Of a stretch of 64,000 nucleotides of DNA, positions 18,383 to 26,936 are shown piece by piece (the first letter of the stretch is position 1; every line of letters starts with the position of its first letter). A program made the translations under genes and the position numbers. The stretch comes from Aminicenans sp964648465. Lineage in GTDB: Bacteria > Acidobacteriota > Aminicenantia > Aminicenantales > Aminicenantaceae. Under the pieces are notes generated by a model. It was not told the origin of the DNA. It was given only the letters and a program-made list of their open reading frames with translations, and did not search any database. The stretch lies in contig CAZYMU010000004.1 of the NCBI GenBank assembly GCA_964648465.1, positions 1-64,000 on the forward strand, written 5' to 3'.

Positions 18383-18474
18383 TTATATTCAAAATTAAAT
18401 ATTAAACGTGGAAACTTGAATTGCCTTGCCTATATTAAATGTATAGGAATGGTTATTACTATTAGGGTGGACAA

Positions 18475-20274
18475 ATGAAAATGAAGAACTCAAGTACGGG
18501 ACAAAAAAAAGAACTCCGGACAATAGGATCTAAACAGTACACCGATGAATCGTTTGAGGTATTGAAGCACAGTGCTTCGCACCTTTTAGCCCATGCAGTC
18601 CTTGAACTGTTTCCAGGAACAAAGACAGGAATCGGGCCTGCTGTTGAGAATGGTTTTTATTACGACTTTTTTAGAGAGGAACCGTTTACTCCTGAAGATT
18701 TGTCAGCCATAGAACGCAAAATGCAGGAACTCAGCCTTAAAGATATTCCTATTGAAAAAGTCGTAATTCCCAGGGAGGAGGCCATTCATATTTTTGCTCA
18801 AATAGAACAGGACCTCAAGATTGAACTCATCAAGGAAAAAGGCGATATAGAAGTAACCTGTTTCAGACAGGGAAGTTTTATTGATTTCTGTCTTGGACCT
18901 CATGTCCCTTCCACTGGACACATCAAGCATTTTAAGCTGCTTTCAGTATCCGGTGCATACTGGAAAGGTGACGAGAATGGGATGCAGCTCCAGAGAATCT
19001 ATGGAACAGTTTTCTTTTCCAAAAAGGAGCTGGAAGACTACCTTTCTTTACTGGAGGAGGCAAAGAAACGGGACCATAGAAAGATTGGTACAGAAATGGA
19101 TCTTTTTAGTTTTCATGAAAATTTGGGCGGTGGATTGATTCTCTGGCATCCCAAGGGAGCTGCTGTTAGGCGCGTGATTGAAAATTATTGGTATGAAGAA
19201 CATTATAAAGAGGGATATGATGTACTCTATACTCCCCATATTGCCAAGCTGGACGTCTGGAGGAGAAGCGGACACACTGAGTTTTATGATGCCATGTATC
19301 CACCAATCAAAAGCGATGGTATTGAGTATGAGTTGAAACCAATGAACTGCCCTTTTCATATCATGGTATTCAGTTCAAGGCAACGAAGCTATCGTGAACT
19401 TCCTCTTCGTTTTGCGGAACTTGGCACAGTTTACCGTTATGAAAGAAGCGGCGTACTTCATGGACTGCTGAGAACTAGAGGATTCACTCAGGACGATGCT
19501 CATATTTTTTGCCGTGCAGATCAGCTTAAGGAAGAAATTAGAAGCGCAATTTCTATGGCGCTAAAGATGTTAAAAGTTTTTGGCTTTAGTGATTATGATG
19601 TATTTCTATCTACTCGCCCAGAAAAACATTGCGGTGATGTTGAAGATTGGAACAAGGCGACAGAAGCACTTGAGAAAGCATTGAGGAGTGAAAAAGTGGC
19701 TTTTAAGGTTGACGAGGGAGAAGGAGTCTTCTATGGGCCTAAGATAGATATCAAGGTAAAAGATGCCTTGCAGAGGTTCTGGCAATGTACAACTATCCAG
19801 CTTGATTTTAATCTTGCTGAAAGATTCGATTTAAGTTATGTCGGTGAAGATGGTAAATTCCACAGGCCTTTTCTCATTCACAGGGCACTTCTTGGTTCCC
19901 TGGAAAGATTCTTCGGAATTCTGATTGAGCACTATAATGGAAACTTCCCGCTTTGGCTTGCACCTATACAGGCAATTATTATTCCGATTGCTGATAGGCA
20001 TAATAAACATGCAATGTCTCTGTATAACACATTCAAACAAAACAACATAAGATCCACAGTTGACATTCGCAGGGAAAAAGTAGGATATAAAATAAGAGAT
20101 GCTGAAATTCAAAAGATTCCTCTTATTCTCATTGTAGGAGATAAAGAGGTCAAACAGGAGACAGCTTCGTTGAGAATTCACAGTGTGGGCGATAAAGGAC
20201 AAGTCAATGTGAACGAATTTCTTGAAAAAGTAAAGGATTTAATTCAAAATAGGTCTTTAAAGGTTAATATTTAA
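18475..20274 (+). CDS. thrS: Threonyl-tRNA synthetase, form without TGS domain
   Basis: Charges tRNA-Thr; class II, 599 residues. The usual N-terminal TGS domain (about 60 residues) is missing, and the protein begins near the editing domain. The editing site is intact: HSASH (32-36) and CLGPH (about 139-143). The catalytic zinc Cys lies in MNCPFH (about 290-295), with DAHIF and HRALLGSLERF supplying the other motifs, and an anticodon-binding domain at the C-terminus. ATGs at 18475 and 18481 are both possible. A GGTGG site lies shortly before the first. It leads the thrS-infC-rpmI-rplT-pheS-pheT cluster. Confidence 0.95.
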   Translation: MKMKNSSTGQKKELRTIGSKQYTDESFEVLKHSASHLLAHAVLELFPGTKTGIGPAVENGFYYDFFREEPFTPEDLSAIERKMQELSLKDIPIEKVVIPREEAIHIFAQIEQDLKIELIKEKGDIEVTCFRQGSFIDFCLGPHVPSTGHIKHFKLLSVSGAYWKGDENGMQLQRIYGTVFFSKKELEDYLSLLEEAKKRDHRKIGTEMDLFSFHENLGGGLILWHPKGAAVRRVIENYWYEEHYKEGYDVLYTPHIAKLDVWRRSGHTEFYDAMYPPIKSDGIEYELKPMNCPFHIMVFSSRQRSYRELPLRFAELGTVYRYERSGVLHGLLRTRGFTQDDAHIFCRADQLKEEIRSAISMALKMLKVFGFSDYDVFLSTRPEKHCGDVEDWNKATEALEKALRSEKVAFKVDEGEGVFYGPKIDIKVKDALQRFWQCTTIQLDFNLAERFDLSYVGEDGKFHRPFLIHRALLGSLERFFGILIEHYNGNFPLWLAPIQAIIIPIADRHNKHAMSLYNTFKQNNIRSTVDIRREKVGYKIRDAEIQKIPLILIVGDKEVKQETASLRIHSVGDKGQVNVNEFLEKVKDLIQNRSLKVNI

Positions 20275-20289
20275 AGGAGGTTAATCATC
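20275..20289 (+). promoter_or_regulatory. infC ribosome site with AUC initiation codon
   Basis: AGGAGG (20275-20280) stands 6 bases before ATC at 20287-20289. No ATG, GTG or TTG lies at a suitable distance in this frame. The ribosome site starts one base after the thrS stop. Confidence 0.7.
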
Positions 20290-20916
20290 AGAAGACGCAC
20301 ATTTTACCCTGGCAAAATAAAGAATAAGCCTCACAGGATAAATAAAATGATACAAGCTAATGAACTAAGGATAATCGATGAAGACAAAAAACAGGTTGGA
20401 GTGCTTTCCTTGAAAGATGCTTTGTCCCTGGCCGATGAGAAAGGAATGGATCTTGTAGAAATTGCCCCTCAGGCAAATCCTCCGGTTTGCAGAATCATGG
20501 ATTATGGAAAGTTCCTTTATGAATTACATAAAAAAGCTCATGAAGCAAAGAAGCATCAGAAACAGATCCAGATAAAGGAAATCAAGTTCAGGCCGAAGAT
20601 AAGCATTCATGATTACAATTTTAAAATTCGGCATGTCCAAAGGTTCTTGAGTGAAGGAAACAAAGTGAAAATAACAGTCATGCTCAGGGGGAGAGAAAAA
20701 GCAAAACCAGAATTAGCGAGGAAAATATTAGACCGGGTTTTTGCTGATGTTCATGAGCTCGGCCAGCAAGATGGAAATATACGCACCCAACCATGGGCTG
20801 TTTCGGCCTTAGTGAGCTCAATAAAGACAGGAGAAAAAGATGCCAAAATTAAAAACGCACAGGGGAGCCCGAAAGAGGTTCAAAATAACAGGAAAAAAGA
20901 AAGTGCTTCACAATAA
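20287..20916 (+). CDS. infC: Translation initiation factor IF-3, probable AUC start and shifted C-terminus
   Basis: IF-3 binds the 30S subunit and proofreads the start codon. The first ATG (20347) would cut off conserved N-terminal residues. Extending upstream restores RRRTFYPGKIKNKPHRIN and reaches ATC codons at 20284 and 20287, with AGGAGG at 20275-20280; ATC at 20287 has a 6-base gap. AUU or AUC starts on infC are known and mediate self-control. The middle (VEIAPQANPPVCRIMDYGKF) is canonical. After about residue 160 the frame leaves the family consensus, while the other two frames carry pieces resembling it (KME, TMGCFGLSELNKDRR). One of those frames stops at 20850-20852, close to the rpmI start. 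A frameshift (real or a sequence error) is likely. Confidence 0.85.
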   Translation: MRRRTFYPGKIKNKPHRINKMIQANELRIIDEDKKQVGVLSLKDALSLADEKGMDLVEIAPQANPPVCRIMDYGKFLYELHKKAHEAKKHQKQIQIKEIKFRPKISIHDYNFKIRHVQRFLSEGNKVKITVMLRGREKAKPELARKILDRVFADVHELGQQDGNIRTQPWAVSALVSSIKTGEKDAKIKNAQGSPKEVQNNRKKESASQ

Positions 20917-21040
20917 AGCTAATAAAAGTCATATCCTTACAAAGAAATCTACAAAGAGGAAAAGAAGGTTACGAAAACAGGACATTGTAAACCATTCAGA
21001 CAGGAGTAGGGTTAAAAATATGCTTCCTTATGATTTTTAA
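20840..21040 (+). CDS. rpmI: 50S ribosomal protein L35
   Basis: A 66-residue basic ribosomal protein. The start MPKLKTHRGARKRFKITG and the body HILTKKSTKRKRRLRK are canonical for L35. The start has a GGAG site 7 bases upstream. As read, infC runs 77 bases into this gene, which is unusual; a frame-corrected infC would overlap by only about 13 bases. Standard infC-rpmI-rplT order. Confidence 0.95.
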   Translation: MPKLKTHRGARKRFKITGKKKVLHNKANKSHILTKKSTKRKRRLRKQDIVNHSDRSRVKNMLPYDF

Positions 21041-21132
21041 AAGCAAGAAACCTATATAGTTGGGAACATATATAATAAGATTTAAGGAAGGAGAATCCCT
21101 GATATTAGGGTGAATTACAGAAGGAGAAGAAA

Positions 21133-21489
21133 ATGCCGAGAGTAAAAAGAGGAACGCGGAAAAGAAAGAGAAGGTCAAAAATTCTAAAGCTGGCAAAAGG
21201 ATTCTGGGGAGCAAGAAGTCATAATTATCGTACTGCTAAGGAAGCAGTAGAAAGAGCTCTCCAATATGCCTATAGGGATAGAAGAACTCGCAAGAGAGAT
21301 TTTAGAAAGCTGTGGATAATCAGAATTAAGGCTGCTGCCGAGAGCAATGGTATCTCTTACAGCCGTTTTATGCATGGCTTAAAGGAGCATAATATTGAAC
21401 TTGACAGGAAAATTCTGGCTAATCTGGCAGTCAGTTCGCCTCAGAGTTTTTCCCGCATAGTCCAGAAAGTCAAGGGTACAGCTCTATAA
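21133..21489 (+). CDS. rplT: 50S ribosomal protein L20
   Basis: A 118-residue L20, which binds 23S rRNA early in assembly. The N-terminus MPRVKRGTRKRKRRSKILK and the AAAESNGISYSRFMHGL motif are diagnostic. An AAGGAG site precedes the ATG. In several bacteria L20 represses this operon by binding the mRNA. The 92 bases between rpmI and rplT contain only a 4 bp hairpin (CCCT/AGGG) near 21097-21110, so I cannot show such a site here. Confidence 0.97.
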   Translation: MPRVKRGTRKRKRRSKILKLAKGFWGARSHNYRTAKEAVERALQYAYRDRRTRKRDFRKLWIIRIKAAAESNGISYSRFMHGLKEHNIELDRKILANLAVSSPQSFSRIVQKVKGTAL

Positions 21490-21499
21490 AACGACTGTG

Positions 21500-22534
21500 A
21501 TGCAAAAATTTCAAAATCGAGTTGAGACATATAAGAAAAGCTTTGATGAAGCCTCCTCTCTGATAAAGGATGAAAATTCTCTTCGGGAATTGCGCAATCT
21601 TTATATGAGCCGCACCAGGGGTTATATAACTCTTCTTTTTAGTGAACTGAAAGCGCTCAGTCAGGAAGAAAAACCAGAGGCAGGACGATTGCTCAATTCT
21701 TTTAAAAATTATGTGCTGGAGAAGCTTCAAAGTACCAAGAAGTGCTTGGCAGTCTCTAAAGAAGCAACACAAAAGAAGGACCTGACACTTCCAGGGAGGC
21801 AAAAATATTTAGGTTCTCCGCATCCTATATTGCTTTTTCAGAGAGAAATTGAGGATATTTTTTTAGGAATGGGATTTTCTATTGAAAGCGGCCCTGAGAT
21901 AGAAACGGATTATTATAATTTCGAGGCATTAAATTTCCCGCCTCATCATCCTGCTCGAGATGACTGGGACACTCTCTATATTACTGATGACATTCTTCTT
22001 CGCACACATACTTCCCCTGTTCAGATACGGGTTATGGAAAAGAAAAAACCACCTATTAGGATCATAACTCCAGGAAAGGTTTTTAGGAAAGAAACTCCAG
22101 ACCCAACACACCTTCCTATGTTTTACCAGGTTGAAGGCCTTGTTGTAGACTACGGCATTACTTTTGCTCATTTAAAGGGAACATTAGAATATTTTCTCAA
22201 GGCACTTTTTCACGAAAAAATTAAGATGCGGTTCCGTCCGAGTTTTTTCCCGTTTACAGAACCTTCAGCCGAAGTGGATATAGAATGTACTGTCTGCGGT
22301 GGAAAAAATGAAGCCTGCAGGGTCTGCGGCGGATCCGGATGGATAGAAATTTTGGGATCAGGCATGATTGATCCCCAGGTTTTCAAGAATGTTAATATCG
22401 ATCCAGAGAGATATTCCGGTTTTGCTTTTGGCTTGGGAATTGATAGAACAGCTATGTTTTCCTACCAAATTTCAGATATGAGATTTTTTTATGAAAATGA
22501 CTTGAGATTTATTAGGCAGTTTTTACAAAAATGA
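21500..22534 (+). CDS. pheS: Phenylalanyl-tRNA synthetase alpha subunit
   Basis: Catalytic alpha chain of the alpha2-beta2 enzyme, 344 residues. An N-terminal coiled coil (1-90) contacts the tRNA. Class II motifs follow: HPILLFQREIEDIFLGMGF, THTSPVQIR and the closing GLGIDRTAMF. A Cys-rich insert CTVCGGKNEACRVCGG (about 255-270) is common in this family and may bind zinc. A GTG at 21497 is directly next to the ATG at 21500; the ATG is preferred. The stop overlaps the pheT start (ATGA). Confidence 0.96.
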   Translation: MQKFQNRVETYKKSFDEASSLIKDENSLRELRNLYMSRTRGYITLLFSELKALSQEEKPEAGRLLNSFKNYVLEKLQSTKKCLAVSKEATQKKDLTLPGRQKYLGSPHPILLFQREIEDIFLGMGFSIESGPEIETDYYNFEALNFPPHHPARDDWDTLYITDDILLRTHTSPVQIRVMEKKKPPIRIITPGKVFRKETPDPTHLPMFYQVEGLVVDYGITFAHLKGTLEYFLKALFHEKIKMRFRPSFFPFTEPSAEVDIECTVCGGKNEACRVCGGSGWIEILGSGMIDPQVFKNVNIDPERYSGFAFGLGIDRTAMFSYQISDMRFFYENDLRFIRQFLQK

Positions 22535-24591
22535 AGATAAGTGTAAATTGGTTGAAAAACTATATAACAGTGAACCGCTCTATCCCTAAATTGATAGAAG
22601 CACTGGATAGTATTGGGTTGCTGGTAGACAACTGGGAGGAGAGGGATGATGATGTCATTTTAGAGATCGAGACTTATGCTAACCGTCCTGATACACTCGG
22701 GCATTTAGGAATAGCTCGAGAACTAGCTGCAGTATTTGGATTAACTATTAATAAGCAGAATTGGCCTCTGACTGAAATTGAAGAGAGAACATCAGAAAAT
22801 ATTGATATTCAAATTTGCGACGATAAGCTATGTCCACGTTATTGTGGGATCATCGTCAAAGATATTGAGATAGGACCATCTCCCTTGTGGCTGGCAGACA
22901 AAATTAAGGCTATGGGTCTGAAGCCTATCAACAATGTTGTTGATGTTTCAAACTATGTTCTTTATTCAACAGCTCATCCTATTCATGCTTTTGATCTGGA
23001 CAAAGTAGCCGGTAAAAAAATAATTATTCGGAGGGCAAAAAATAAGGAGGTCTTAAGAAGTTTGGAAGGCGAAAATATACAGCTTTCTGACACAGACATT
23101 GTTATTGCAGATGAAAAAAAACCAATAGCGTTAGCAGGCATTATAGGAGGTGAAGAGACCTCTATTTCAGAATATACGCATGATGTATTCATCGAAAGTG
23201 CTGTTTTTAATCCGGCATCAATCATAAAAAGTAGAAAAAAAGCCGGAATTCAAACAGATGCTTCTTTCCGTTTTGAGAGGGGAGCTGATATCTCTTTTCC
23301 ACCAACTGCGGCATTGATGGTAGCTTCTATATTGACCCAAATGGGCGGAAAAGCGACTAAAGGGATTATGGATATCTACCCAAAACCAAGAAAAAACAAA
23401 ACAGTTGTTCTTCGCAACCATCGGATAGCAGCACTCCTTGGTGTGGAAATAGATGATGCCTTCGTCGAGAAGACTCTCTCATCCCTTGAATTTGAAGTAA
23501 GTGTTCAGCAGAAAGGTATATGGCAGGTAAAAGTCCCATTTTTCAGGATTGACATCGAGAGAGAAGCTGATCTGATTGAAGAAATTGCCCGCTTTTATGG
23601 ATATGACAAGATTCCTTCGCAGCTTCCTCCTCTGACTGGATTGGAACCTGTGATAAACCAGAAAAGGAAAATATTATCAAAACTTAGGCAGATGCTTCTT
23701 TCTTATGGCTTTAACGAAGTAGTGAATTTAAGTTTTTCTGACCCTAAAAAAGAAACCAAATTTAAAAATAGTCGAGAGCGAATAAAGATCAGAAATCCGA
23801 TATCTTCAAAAGCTTCCCTGTTGAAAACAACTCTTATAGCAGGATTACTTGATAACATTAGCTGGAATAAAAATAGAGGAGCTGAAGGCATCTGCGCTTT
23901 TGAAGTAGGGAACATCTATTTTTGGGAAGACGACTCTTGTGTAGAACAGCTTAACCTTGCTTTGATTGCCTCAGGTACTGTGGGACTAACTCATTGGCAT
24001 ACAAAAACCTACGAGACGGATTTCTATCATATCAAAGGAACGTGCGAGGCGCTCATGACACATCTGCGCTATGAACCATTTTCCTTTCAGGAAGAAGATC
24101 ACCCAAACTATAAAGAAGGGCACTCTCTTTCCCTGCTTTTCAAGGGCCAGAGGGTCGGTTCTTTAGGGCTGTTAAAAAAAGAGATTCTGGATGCCTTTTA
24201 TTTAGAAGGAAATATATGGGCAGCTGAGATAGCACTTAATACGCTATTGGAAAAGCAGCCTCAAAATTTTCAATACTCTCCTGTTACAAGGTATCCAAGG
24301 GTCAGCCGGGATATTTCTTTTATAGCGGATAGGAAAGTAAGTTATCAGGAAATCAAAGAAGTACTAGAAAATCATTCTATTCCCTGCCTAGAGAAATTTG
24401 AGCTTTATGACCGATTTTCCGGATTATCCATTCCCAAAGGAAAAATTAGTCTGTCTTTTCGATTTGTGTTCCGTCATTTTAAGAGGACTCTGCTCGCAGA
24501 AGAAGTCGATAATACCCAGAAAAAGATCATTAAAACTTTAAAGGATAATTTTAATTTTCAATTAAGAGAAGGAGGGGAAATTGACAAGTGA
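22531..24591 (+). CDS. pheT: Phenylalanyl-tRNA synthetase beta subunit, short form
   Basis: Beta chain of phenylalanyl-tRNA synthetase, 686 residues against roughly 800 in most bacteria. The missing part is the EMAP-like tRNA-binding OB domain that normally follows the first 40 residues: after LVDNWEERDDDVILEIE the sequence goes straight to YANRPDTLGHLGIARELAAVF. The editing B3/B4 region, the B5 domain, the catalytic-like core and the C-terminal FDX-ACB domain (YPRVSRDISFIADRKVSYQEI) are present. The reading frame is clean, so this is a natural short form rather than a break. Confidence 0.95.
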   Translation: MKISVNWLKNYITVNRSIPKLIEALDSIGLLVDNWEERDDDVILEIETYANRPDTLGHLGIARELAAVFGLTINKQNWPLTEIEERTSENIDIQICDDKLCPRYCGIIVKDIEIGPSPLWLADKIKAMGLKPINNVVDVSNYVLYSTAHPIHAFDLDKVAGKKIIIRRAKNKEVLRSLEGENIQLSDTDIVIADEKKPIALAGIIGGEETSISEYTHDVFIESAVFNPASIIKSRKKAGIQTDASFRFERGADISFPPTAALMVASILTQMGGKATKGIMDIYPKPRKNKTVVLRNHRIAALLGVEIDDAFVEKTLSSLEFEVSVQQKGIWQVKVPFFRIDIEREADLIEEIARFYGYDKIPSQLPPLTGLEPVINQKRKILSKLRQMLLSYGFNEVVNLSFSDPKKETKFKNSRERIKIRNPISSKASLLKTTLIAGLLDNISWNKNRGAEGICAFEVGNIYFWEDDSCVEQLNLALIASGTVGLTHWHTKTYETDFYHIKGTCEALMTHLRYEPFSFQEEDHPNYKEGHSLSLLFKGQRVGSLGLLKKEILDAFYLEGNIWAAEIALNTLLEKQPQNFQYSPVTRYPRVSRDISFIADRKVSYQEIKEVLENHSIPCLEKFELYDRFSGLSIPKGKISLSFRFVFRHFKRTLLAEEVDNTQKKIIKTLKDNFNFQLREGGEIDK

Positions 24592-24841
24592 GTTAGAAAG
24601 AATTAAAATTCTGGAAAGTAAGATCTCCCAAGTGGTTGATTATATAAATAACATCGTAGCTGAGAATACAAAATTGAAACAGCAGTTGAAAGAATTGAGA
24701 TTGGAGAAAAAAGATTTATCAGAACAGGCAAAGAAAATAGAAAAGCTGAATATGAGTGTAACACAATATGAGAAAGAAAGGGAAGCTGTAAAGGAAAAAA
24801 TAGAGACTATAATAAACCAGATAAATAAGATCGGAATATGA
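24581..24841 (+). CDS. Small coiled-coil protein (ZapB-like) upstream of zapA
   Basis: An 86-residue protein that is almost entirely a predicted coiled coil, with hydrophobic residues at heptad spacing and many Lys/Glu. It starts at TTG (24581), preceded by GGAGGGG, and overlaps the pheT stop. Its stop overlaps the zapA start (ATGA). Size, coiled coil and coupling to zapA resemble ZapB-type division proteins, but coiled coils give no proof of homology. A role at the division ring is inferred from the neighbour only. Confidence 0.7.
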   Translation: MTSELERIKILESKISQVVDYINNIVAENTKLKQQLKELRLEKKDLSEQAKKIEKLNMSVTQYEKEREAVKEKIETIINQINKIGI

Positions 24842-25167
24842 TTAACAAAATAATTGAAATCGAAATTTATGGACAGAAATTTAGAATAAAAGTCAAAGGA
24901 GAAGAAGATGAAAAATACATAAGTCATCTTACTTCTTTTGTTGATCAAAAAATGCGTGAAGTTGCCGTAAAGTCAAAATCAGTCGATATCGTAAAAATAG
25001 CGGTGCTTGCCGCTTTAAATATTGCCGATGAGTTTTTTTTATGTCAGAAAAAAATAGATCAACTTAACGAAGTAATAGGGCATATGGAAAGTGGAATAGA
25101 AAGTTTGGAGGTTTATCTCGCAAAAAATGAGAATACATACAAAAATATTGAGGAAGCGCCAAAATAG
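24838..25167 (+). CDS. zapA: Cell division protein ZapA
   Basis: A 109-residue protein with the ZapA pattern: an N-terminal beta segment (IEIEIYGQKFRIKVKGEEDE), a short VDQKMREVA helix, a VKIAVLAALNIADEFF helix and a C-terminal coiled coil. ZapA cross-links FtsZ filaments. It is translationally coupled to the preceding coiled-coil gene. The 206 bases after it hold an AT hairpin (ATCTATAA/TTATAGAT, 25180-25198) without a T tract. Confidence 0.85.
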   Translation: MINKIIEIEIYGQKFRIKVKGEEDEKYISHLTSFVDQKMREVAVKSKSVDIVKIAVLAALNIADEFFLCQKKIDQLNEVIGHMESGIESLEVYLAKNENTYKNIEEAPK

Positions 25168-25373
25168 ATTGAGTCTTTTATCTATAAAAATTATAGATAA
25201 GGCAAAGAAAAGGATTAACTTATAAGAGGCCGAAATGAAAACAATAGTTCTTTTAATTCCTTTTAAGATGCTTCTTATGAGCTTTTTTCTTAAATTAACA
25301 GCAGACAATGTAAATAGCGTTTAGCCCTCCAAACTTTTATCTCCTTTGATATTCTAATAAGGAGGTGGTCAGA

Positions 25374-26936
25374 ATGAATATAACCTTATTTATAGCTATT
25401 ATTGCTATAATTGCATTATTGGGATTTCCAATTTTTTTATTAGTAAAAAAAGCCAGAGGGGGTCGCTCGATTCTTAAAGCTACTCAAGAAGCTAAAGAAA
25501 TACTAAGCAAGGCCAAAGAAGAGGCAGAAAAAATTAAGCGGGAATTAAAGCTAGAGACAAAGGAAAAATACCTGAATCTAAAGTCGGAATTCGAAAGGCA
25601 GACACGTGACAGACGCCGCAAGATCAACGAGATGGAAAGAAGACTTGTACATAAAGAAGAAAATCTAGAGCGAAAAATTCAGTCAACAGAAAGGCGGGAA
25701 AGAGATTTATCTGCAAAAGAGAGCAGCTTGTATTCAAAAGAAAAGGAACTCGTCGAAAAAGAAAAAAAACACGAGGATTTAACTAAACAAATGCTTGAAG
25801 AACTTGAAAGAATAGCAGGGATTACAAAAGAGGAAGCCAAGAAGGAGCTGCAGAAAAAGATGGAGGATGAAGCCAGGCTTGAGGCTGTTAAGACTGTCCA
25901 CATGATTGAGGAGGAAACAAGGGAAAAAGCCCATGCAGTTGCATGTGATATTATCAGCCAGGCTATACAAAGGTCAGCTGCAGAACATGTAGTCGCGACT
26001 ACAGTCTCAGTGGTTGATCTTCCTTCTGATGACATGAAAGGCCGGATAATCGGAAGGGAAGGCCGGAATATTCGGGCACTCGAATTGGCAACGGGAGTGG
26101 ATATTATTGTTGATGACACTCCTGAAGCAGTTATTCTTTCGAGTTTCGATCCTATCCGCAGAGAAATGGCTCGTCTAGCCATAGAAAAACTTGTAGTTGA
26201 TGGAAGGATTCATCCTGCTCGTATTGAAGAAGTTGTTGCGACAGTAAAAGAGGAACTGGAGGAAAAATTAAAAGAGGAAGGGGAGTCTGTAGTTCTGGAG
26301 CTAATGATTCATGACGTTCATCCTGAGCTCATCAAACTTCTTGGAAAGCTGAAATACAGGACAAGCTACGGCCAGAATGTTCTTCAGCATTCTAAAGAAG
26401 TTGCGCTTTTATCTGCTATTATGGCTAAAGAACTGGGAGTAGATTCAAACATTGCTTTGAGAGCAGGATTATTGCATGACATAGGAAAAGCAGTAGACAG
26501 AGACTATGAAGGAACCCACACTGAACTTAGTGTAGAGCTTACTAAGAAATACGGAGAGAACAACGCGGTTGTTCAGGCTATTGCATCCCACCATCGTGAT
26601 GTTGATTTTCCTTCTATTGAAGCCGTTTTAGTCCAGGCCGCCGACACTCTGTCAGCAGCACGGCCCGGCGCACGCAGGGAATTATTGGAAACTTACATCA
26701 AAAGATTAGAAAAGCTGGAAGAGATAGCTAATTCTTTTGAGGGAGTGTCTAAAGCATTTGCTCTTCAGGCAGGAAGAGAAATAAGGATTATCGTAGAAAG
26801 CCAAAAGGTCTCAGATGAAAAAGTAGTGTTTGCGGCAAAAGATATCGCGCAGAAAATAAAGGACGAACTGAGTTATCCAGGCCAGATAAAAGTCACTGTT
26901 ATCCGAGAGATGAGGGCGGTTGAATATGCCCGATAA
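25374..26936 (+). CDS. rny: Ribonuclease Y
   Basis: Membrane-anchored endoribonuclease that starts mRNA decay, 520 residues. One N-terminal membrane helix (about 3-22), a long charged coiled coil (30-200), a KH domain with GRIIGREGRNIRALE (about 223-237) and an HD domain with HDIGKA (about 367-372) followed by ASHH. The ATG at 25374 lies 8 bases after GGAGG; an in-frame GTG at 25365 overlaps the ribosome site and is rejected. The last 11 bases overlap ymdB, a pairing seen in many bacteria. Confidence 0.96.
   Translation: MNITLFIAIIAIIALLGFPIFLLVKKARGGRSILKATQEAKEILSKAKEEAEKIKRELKLETKEKYLNLKSEFERQTRDRRRKINEMERRLVHKEENLERKIQSTERRERDLSAKESSLYSKEKELVEKEKKHEDLTKQMLEELERIAGITKEEAKKELQKKMEDEARLEAVKTVHMIEEETREKAHAVACDIISQAIQRSAAEHVVATTVSVVDLPSDDMKGRIIGREGRNIRALELATGVDIIVDDTPEAVILSSFDPIRREMARLAIEKLVVDGRIHPARIEEVVATVKEELEEKLKEEGESVVLELMIHDVHPELIKLLGKLKYRTSYGQNVLQHSKEVALLSAIMAKELGVDSNIALRAGLLHDIGKAVDRDYEGTHTELSVELTKKYGENNAVVQAIASHHRDVDFPSIEAVLVQAADTLSAARPGARRELLETYIKRLEKLEEIANSFEGVSKAFALQAGREIRIIVESQKVSDEKVVFAAKDIAQKIKDELSYPGQIKVTVIREMRAVEYAR

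Noticed and set aside
25168..25373. Possible 6S RNA between zapA and rny
   Set aside because: The location is suggestive because 6S RNA often follows zapA, but I could not draw the closing stem and central bubble; only a short AT hairpin is visible.
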